Source: Thuidium tamariscinum
Taxonomy: Eukaryota; Streptophyta; Bryopsida; Hypnales; Thuidiaceae
Length of the DNA: 64,000 bases
Direction of reading: 5' to 3'
Assembly (NCBI GenBank): GCA_947034885.2
Contig: OX344749.2
Span: 49,319,682 to 49,383,681, forward strand
The notes beneath the pieces are model-generated. The model ran no database searches, was not told the DNA's origin, and saw only the letters and a list, made by a program, of their open reading frames with translations. A program made the position numbers and the translations under genes. Each line of letters begins with the position of its first letter. The stretch's first letter is position 1. This document shows, piece after piece, positions 61,151 to 64,000 of the stretch.

Positions 61151-63183
61151 AACGATTTTCAGTAAATTTTTGTAGGAAGAAAAATGGAATTGACATCCAA
61201 TCCAAGTTGTTTCATATTTTTTGGACCTTTGAGGGATTAATTACAAATCTTTGAAGTTGAGATGCAATGGTTTCCAAAAGCAACCCTCACATGAAATGTA
61301 CACTATTAGTACATTGAAAAAAGAAAAATGTACCTTTGTCTTAGAGGTCATTGTTGGAGCCACATCACTTTTAGAGCACCCTACCTTACATTACACTACC
61401 TTGGAATTGCAAATTCAAAAGGCTCTTGAGTCACAACTTGTCAGTCCTGAACTAATAGCATGTAAGGTTTGTAAGAAAAAATTCATATTAAAGACAAATA
61501 TGAGACATAGGGATAACAATTGAAATTTTATTTTTTGGGCAAAGGTTGAATTTGTTATGATTTTTTTAAGTGTGCTACCCAATAAGCCGCTAAAGGTCTC
61601 TATTGATAGAGACTATCTATGGTGTTTACAAACTGTGTCTTTTCTCCCCCCCTCCTCGTAAAGTATGAAAAGATTTTGGTGTCCAATGATGGTTACCATC
61701 TACGGTGCATGGGGCCCTCTTACCAATGAAAAGATTTTGGTGGGAGGATACTAATCAAAGGTTTTACAAATATACAATTTAATGTTCAAAGGATGCACAT
61801 TCTTTCCTTAACATTACTGGATAATTCAAATCTTTTTTAACATCTTTCTTCCCTATTAGTACCTGATCATTGCTCTTGCTTTAATTATTGTTGTTCTTGC
61901 TACTTAATGTGAAGTACATTTGAGTGACGAATATGTTATTCTTTGTAATCATTAAAGAGAGTTCAAATGTCATAGCAATGATCCTCTGAACAAGCAATAT
62001 TTGCAAGTACTATATGAAGTTTTTAATTTTTGAAAGTTATTTTAATGCAACATGCTAAGACCTATGATTTTTTTATTTTTTCTTATTGTGCAATAAGCCA
62101 ACAACACTAAGCTCTTTATGGAAGTTAGGAGACAAAGCAAACCAAAATACAAAAAGTAGGCCAACGATGAAACATAGGACCTTAAGTGTTTTACTAAGTT
62201 GTTAGCTATTATATTCTTTTGGAAGAGCCAACTACCTATTGTTTTGTATTTGCTTGAAATCCAGTAATTTTGATATCATTTTCGAAATTAGAAAACCAAC
62301 TTGATGCATGTAGAAAAAGATTTTGCACTACAATGTCATGTTAAGCAATTTGCATCATTGTGTGTAGTATTTGGAGGTAAATTAGAAGATTTAGGGTTTG
62401 GCAATTTGTATCTTGATTTGTAAGCATGTTGATTCTTTCAATTGAATTGTGGTAGAATGAAGTTCTGGTGAATTTTGAATAAGGAATTTAGTATTAGAGT
62501 ATGTTTGAAATTTTGAATGTTGACATTTTATGATGGTTGTATTATTATTATTATTTGATCATCTTCGTTATTCTTATTGTTAATGCTTTTTTATTCACTT
62601 GTTTTTGTATTTATAATGCTTTCTTTGTCATTTGTAGACAATATAGGAGCGTGAAGGGACAACTAAGGAGAATGAGACATGAGATTGAAGACGAAGTTGT
62701 TGAAGAAATTAGGGTTTTAGATTGAATTTAAAAGTTTCACATTCAATAGAAAACTAGGTACTGTATCCCTTTTGAAATATGTATACACTTTGATAGCCTA
62801 CCAGAAAGTGACATGTGTATAATATTAAATAATTAATATATTTATTTGGAAAACCCCTTGTGAGTGACTATCCACTCTAAGTACAACCTATTCAGACTAT
62901 CCCAAAATCAAACAAAAAGTATATCTACAACAGTCATCTTATTCACCTAAAGTAGTCACCATATTTTCTAATATGGCCACAACATGAAGATTAAAATAAA
63001 CTCTTTGTATCACAATTTTATGTTCGAAAGGTGGAAGTTCCTATTGAGTCACTAATCACTCCATTACCATCATCAAAGACATTGATTGTGGCCACTAAGT
63101 CAACCTAATGTAATCTAAATTTCATTTATTGAAAAAGATTTGTCATTGATTCAAATGCAAGACTGTAATGGATCATTCCCTAA
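61151..63183. other. AT-rich DNA with weak coding-like scraps
   Basis: A 90-codon frame at 61251-61523 ends with a CKVCKKKF cysteine pair. A short piece at 62630-62725 reads YRSVKGQLRRMRHEIEDEV after an acceptor-like TTTGTAG. Neither could be assigned to a family or linked to other exons. Confidence 0.4.
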
Positions 63184-63578
63184 GAGCATCCCCACTGGTT
63201 GTGTAAAAGCAAGACACGGCCAAGGGATGCTTGGAGAGTCAATCAAGGAGCCCGGGCCCGGCGAAGGAAATTTCCCCCACCCCAACACGCCAAACGAGCA
63301 CGGGGAACAAATAATTTTGGACTTCGAGGCACTTTATTGAGGATTTCAAGAAAACAAGTCGTTAGTCAACACTAAAGTACCTCGAAAGGAGAGTTTAAAC
63401 AATTTTTAATGCACACCGAGCCCGGCCAACTTCACACCATTTGGCCGCGCATTCATCGAATTTGGCCAGGCCCAGCCACTTTTTTTGCTTGGCCGTGCCT
63501 CCCGTGGGGCAAGCCATGTGGATCGGGCACGGCAAAACACTAATTCTGCGGCGTTCCCTGAGGCCCGTGGGGATGCTC
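63184..63578. mobile_element. Harbinger/Tourist-type MITE with TAA target duplication
   Basis: A 395-bp element with ends GAGCATCCCCAC and GTGGGGATGCTC, exact inverted repeats of 12 bp, flanked by TAA at 63181-63183 and 63579-63581. GAGCATC ends are typical of plant Harbinger-related MITEs. The interior is strikingly GC-rich for this region, with many GGCC and CCCGGGCCCGG motifs. No coding capacity. Confidence 0.88.
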
Positions 63579-64000
63579 TAAGTGTTTGTGATGGATCTTT
63601 TGCATGTCATAAGTTGGTTTACCTTAACTACAACCTACAACCTATTGTTTGGTAATAGGATATTGTCAACTTTTGTACCAGAATAGTTAGTCATTAATCC
63701 TAAAAAAATCCTTCAATCACATTGTGCTTTATGAGGTTTTGGTTAATATTTGCTGTGGTGTGAACTCTGACTTAGTTGTGCATGCAATTTATGTTGTGTG
63801 TGTAAGTTTTTGATATGAATCTGAAAATAATATAATTTTAATATAAATTTGTATCAATTATAATTCTTAATAAGAAATTCTTATTAAATATCTGAAATAT
63901 CATTTGAACATGGATAGAAACAGTTACAATCGGTTACAATTCAGTTTGAAAGATTGATAAAACTGATCAAATTCACAGCTGCTTGTGGAAAAAATGAATT
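63579..64000. other. AT-rich DNA to the window edge
   Basis: No coding signal or repeat recognised. Confidence 0.5.

Overview
This is nuclear DNA of a land plant. It carries split genes with GT-AG introns of about 80-500 bp and plant-specific protein families (MLO, calcineurin B-like, GRV2, DCD-domain), embedded in very AT-rich intergenic DNA full of small non-autonomous transposons. No LTR-retrotransposon coding region was seen. The species cannot be read from the sequence; the AT-rich spacers and an intronless CBL gene would suit a non-seed plant such as a moss, but that is only an inference.

Layout. 0-5 kb: a broken RCC1-repeat gene running in from the left edge, carrying a hairpin element, then an intact intronless CBL calcium-sensor gene on the minus strand. 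5-30.6 kb: an AT-rich desert holding many MITE-like elements, tandem repeats and one complete four-exon DCD-domain gene (20.7-22.5 kb, minus). 30.6-53 kb: a GC-richer gene block with a 24-coding-exon GRV2/RME-8 J-domain gene (plus strand, 32.0-45.5 kb) converging on a 13-exon MLO gene (minus strand, 46.7-52.3 kb). I rebuilt both in frame across every junction (about 2,628 and 610 residues). 53-64 kb: a second repeat-rich desert with nested copies of one transposon family, a Stowaway-type and a Harbinger-type MITE, and unidentified coding-like scraps.

The genes form no operon or obvious pathway cluster. Loose themes are calcium signalling (CBL; the calmodulin-binding tail of MLO), endosomal trafficking (GRV2) and stress or cell-death responses (DCD, MLO). 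No undescribed biochemical system was found. The most unusual content is repeat structure: a 677-bp near-perfect inverted repeat, a transposon inserted into an inverted copy of its own family, a MITE whose empty site survives in a neighbouring duplicate, and a MITE family that carries a different simple repeat at the same internal position in several copies.
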